This document shows, in pieces, positions 12,988 through 14,617 of a DNA stretch of 14,617 nucleotides (positions within the stretch are counted from its first letter, which is position 1; every line of letters begins with the position of its first letter). The position numbers were made by a program, and so were the translations under genes. The notes under the pieces were generated by a model. It searched no databases, had not been told where the DNA came from, and worked only from the letters and a program-made list of their open reading frames with translations. The stretch lies in assembly GCA_045661205.1 (NCBI GenBank), contig JAZRFE010000055.1, positions 1 through 14,617 on the forward strand, given 5' to 3'. Source of the stretch: HGM04593 sp045661205. GTDB lineage: Bacteria > Bacteroidota > Bacteroidia > Bacteroidales > Bacteroidaceae.

Positions 12988-14082
12988 GTGAAAAAATTTT
13001 TATTATTTGCAGTGTTTATGGCAGCATTGCTCTCCCAAGCGGCGGCCGCACGTTGGAACAAAGAGACAAAAGATTGGAGCTTGAATCCGCACCCGAAGAT
13101 AGGCGATTGGGGTTTCAATCGTCCCGGTTATCCAAAAGGATTGTACATTCATGGAATAACTGTAAAAGAGGGCAAGAAAGTTAAAAACCCGGTAATATAC
13201 GACAACGATGCTTTTGCTGACGTATTTGATGATGAATGGATGTATGCGATAGCATCTTTAAAAAAACTAAAGATTGCGGCTTTAATTGTAACCCCTGTAT
13301 TCACAGATTGGTGGGGATTTACACATCCTGACTGGATAAAAACCGCATACGAATCGCGCGACAACGCCCTACGTAGCGGAATAAAAGAGAAATATCTGCC
13401 ACAGATAACAATTGGAACAGTCGCCCCAAGCGAAAAAGAGGGGGAAGGAAAACTTTCGGACGGTGCACATCTTTATGTAAAGATCATAAACGAACAGTAT
13501 AAGAAAAATCCAGACTGCCCCGTCATTATAAACATAGGCGGTCAGTCGGCAACATTAGCCTCGGCCTTTTGTATAGACCCCTCTATTGCCAACAAATGCA
13601 TTGTATATTATACAGATGTACGCGTGTATAATGGACACTACGAATGGGCGTCAAAGCTTGTAGCAAAGAATTTCCGCGTAATCAGTTGGGGGCAGGATAA
13701 TTGGTGGCGTGGCAAACGCGCTCAAAATGAGTGGAACGTACTCCCTCGCCCTGCAAATGCCTTTGCACGCGACAACGACAAGAATAGCGGCGAGTGGGCA
13801 CTGCTCACAAAAATGAAAACTCCCATGCTTGACCACTTGGTACATCAGTTTCGCAACCGCATTGAGTATAGCAATGACAAAACCAAATGGTACTCTGACG
13901 GTTACCATGATGGAGGCTTTATTCACGCATGGCTACCGGGAATATTTTCGGGAGCCGAACTGCGCGACGTTCGTGGCGAGGGTACAGAAGCGTTACATGT
14001 AACATCATTCACAGAGGAAAATGAAGCACTTGTAAAAAAGTTTACGATGGATATTTTGCTTAATCCTAAAGTGTATAAATAG
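12988..14082 (+). CDS. Secreted nucleoside-hydrolase-like protein, copy 1
   Basis: A 364-residue exported protein. I place the start at the GTG at 12988 (M-KKFLLFAVFMAALLSQAAA, signal peptide cut near residue 20); a TTG at 12979 would add three residues. After a Trp/Lys-rich N-terminal segment (ARWNKETKDWSLNP...) comes a core resembling the inosine-uridine nucleoside hydrolase fold: VIYDNDAFADVFDDEWMYA (~residues 69-87) in place of the Ca-binding DxDxxxDD loop, but with extra residues, and a PVIINIGGQSATLASAF segment with IDPSIANK (~175-200) matching the NH 'G-x-x-T-N-x-A...dP.i' strand-helix. Later sections carry several Trp residues (ISWGQDNWWRGK) and HDGGFIHAWLPG. Catalysis on nucleosides is unproven; Bacteroidetes relatives often act near glycan-use genes. 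It is first of a tandem pair under the GntR operator. Codon use is more AT-rich, with more ATA, than in the neighbouring gpmI unit. Confidence 0.82.
   Translation: MKKFLLFAVFMAALLSQAAAARWNKETKDWSLNPHPKIGDWGFNRPGYPKGLYIHGITVKEGKKVKNPVIYDNDAFADVFDDEWMYAIASLKKLKIAALIVTPVFTDWWGFTHPDWIKTAYESRDNALRSGIKEKYLPQITIGTVAPSEKEGEGKLSDGAHLYVKIINEQYKKNPDCPVIINIGGQSATLASAFCIDPSIANKCIVYYTDVRVYNGHYEWASKLVAKNFRVISWGQDNWWRGKRAQNEWNVLPRPANAFARDNDKNSGEWALLTKMKTPMLDHLVHQFRNRIEYSNDKTKWYSDGYHDGGFIHAWLPGIFSGAELRDVRGEGTEALHVTSFTEENEALVKKFTMDILLNPKVYK
13048..13190 (+). repeat. Near-identical 143-bp tract, copy 1
   Basis: These 143 bases match 14177-14319 with one difference (C at 13080, T at 14209; both Ser codons). The tract starts at codon 21, right after the signal peptide, and ends at codon 68, just before the putative metal-binding loop. 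Identity stops abruptly at both ends. Confidence 0.95.
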
Positions 14083-14116
14083 ATATTAAGAGTTAAAACT
14101 TTAAAAAATTAAGACT

Positions 14117-14617
14117 ATGAAACGTATTATCATTGCTACAATTTTGGCTTTTATTAGCCTTACATACACAACCGCTGCACGTTGGAACAAAGAGACAAAA
14201 GATTGGAGTTTGAATCCGCACCCGAAGATAGGCGATTGGGGTTTCAATCGTCCCGGTTATCCAAAAGGATTGTACATTCATGGAATAACTGTAAAAGAGG
14301 GCAAGAAAGTTAAAAACCCTGTTATTTACGACAATGATGTTTACAATGATGTTTTTGAGGATGAGTGGATGTATGCAATGGCATCGCTAAAAAAATTAAA
14401 AATAGCGGCGTTGATAGTAACCCCTGTACTAACAGATGGCTGGGGCTTCTATTGTCCGGACATGAAGCAGACTGCCTACGAATCGCGCGACAATGCCCTG
14501 CGTAGCGGAATAAAAGAGAAATATCTGCCGCAGATAACCATAGGTACCGAGGCCGAAAGTGAAAAAGCGGGAGAAAAGAAACTTTCGGACGGCGCACATC
14601 TTTATGTAAAGATTATA
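14117..14617 (+). CDS. Secreted nucleoside-hydrolase-like protein, copy 2 (partial, runs off the window)
   Basis: The first 167 codons of a paralogue of the preceding gene, open to the window edge and starting 34 bases after its stop, with no terminator between, so the two are co-transcribed. An ATG start gives a different signal peptide (MKRIIIATILAFISLTYTTA), then ARWNKETKDW as in copy 1. Residues 21-68 are identical in the two proteins; the next 99 visible residues are about 84% identical by my count (16 changes). The DND...FEDEW acidic loop is kept. Changes cluster at VYN in the loop and in the TDGWGFYCPDMKQ segment (TDWWGFTHPDWIK in copy 1), which may line the substrate site. This suggests two related enzymes with shifted specificity rather than redundant copies. 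Function is as uncertain as for copy 1. Confidence 0.85.
   Translation, partial: MKRIIIATILAFISLTYTTAARWNKETKDWSLNPHPKIGDWGFNRPGYPKGLYIHGITVKEGKKVKNPVIYDNDVYNDVFEDEWMYAMASLKKLKIAALIVTPVLTDGWGFYCPDMKQTAYESRDNALRSGIKEKYLPQITIGTEAESEKAGEKKLSDGAHLYVKII
14177..14319 (+). repeat. Near-identical 143-bp tract, copy 2
   Basis: Direct-repeat partner of 13048-13190 at an offset of 1129 bases, in the same reading frame and at the same codon positions. Bases 14320-14617 then differ from copy 1 at about 62 of 298 positions by hand count, with no gaps. Confidence 0.95.

Noticed and set aside
13018..13020. ATG as start of nucleoside-hydrolase-like copy 1
   Set aside because: It would remove the first half of a convincing signal peptide; the GTG at 12988 keeps it whole and matches the length in copy 2.
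13048..14319. The 143-base direct repeat as an insertion-sequence end, attachment site or CRISPR-like repeat
   Set aside because: It is in frame at the same codon positions in two paralogues with homologous sequence downstream, with no inverted ends, target duplication or spacing pattern.

Overview
The window reads as chromosomal DNA of a Bacteroidota member, most likely order Bacteroidales (a gut Bacteroides/Prevotella-like organism). Support: five of the six promoters I mark carry an exact TAnnTTTG -7 box of the Bacteroidota type (the sixth, for gpmI, has one mismatch), purine-rich Shine-Dalgarno sequences are essentially absent, and the gene families (DUF3109, tandem DUF1080 lipoprotein, plug-less TonB-receptor-like barrel, GntR regulator with a LacI-like sensor) are typical of that group. 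I see no tRNA, rRNA, CRISPR array or insertion sequence. Genes are tightly packed and no gene-free stretch exceeds 300 bases.

Layout. (1) 81-2779, minus strand: one promoter drives ftsB/divIC-like, a four-helix membrane protein, an ABC-type AAA ATPase and a DUF4435 TOPRIM-like protein, ending at an intrinsic terminator. The last two genes have the domain pairing of the PARIS anti-phage system (AriA ATPase plus AriB DUF4435 nuclease) in a compact form, and they sit in what looks like a cell-division operon. (2) 2841-4223, minus: a single-gene unit for a two-domain DUF1080 (3-keto-disaccharide hydrolase family) lipoprotein with its own promoter, a LacI-type palindrome over the start of transcription and a UUCG-loop terminator. 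(3) 4237-9517, minus: NUDIX hydrolase, a 1004-residue TPR protein and an outer-membrane beta-barrel, joined by a 4-base stop/start overlap and a 1-base gap, ending at a terminator. (4) 9611-11778, plus: gpmI (glycolysis) and a cysteine-rich DUF3109 gene. (5) 11777-11815: a bidirectional terminator shared with the convergent GntR regulator. (6) 11815-14617: the regulator (minus) is divergent from two tandem paralogues (plus) of a secreted nucleoside-hydrolase-like protein, the second cut by the window edge.

The most striking points are: (a) the control region at 12845-12956, where both divergent promoters carry the same 16-base element fused to their -7 boxes, giving a clear prediction for autoregulation plus target repression; (b) a 143-base tract with one silent difference shared by the two tandem paralogues, inside genes that otherwise differ at roughly a fifth of bases, which looks like recent gene conversion; (c) the compact ATPase/TOPRIM pair downstream of ftsB. 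Functions rest on motif recognition by eye; no database search was possible.
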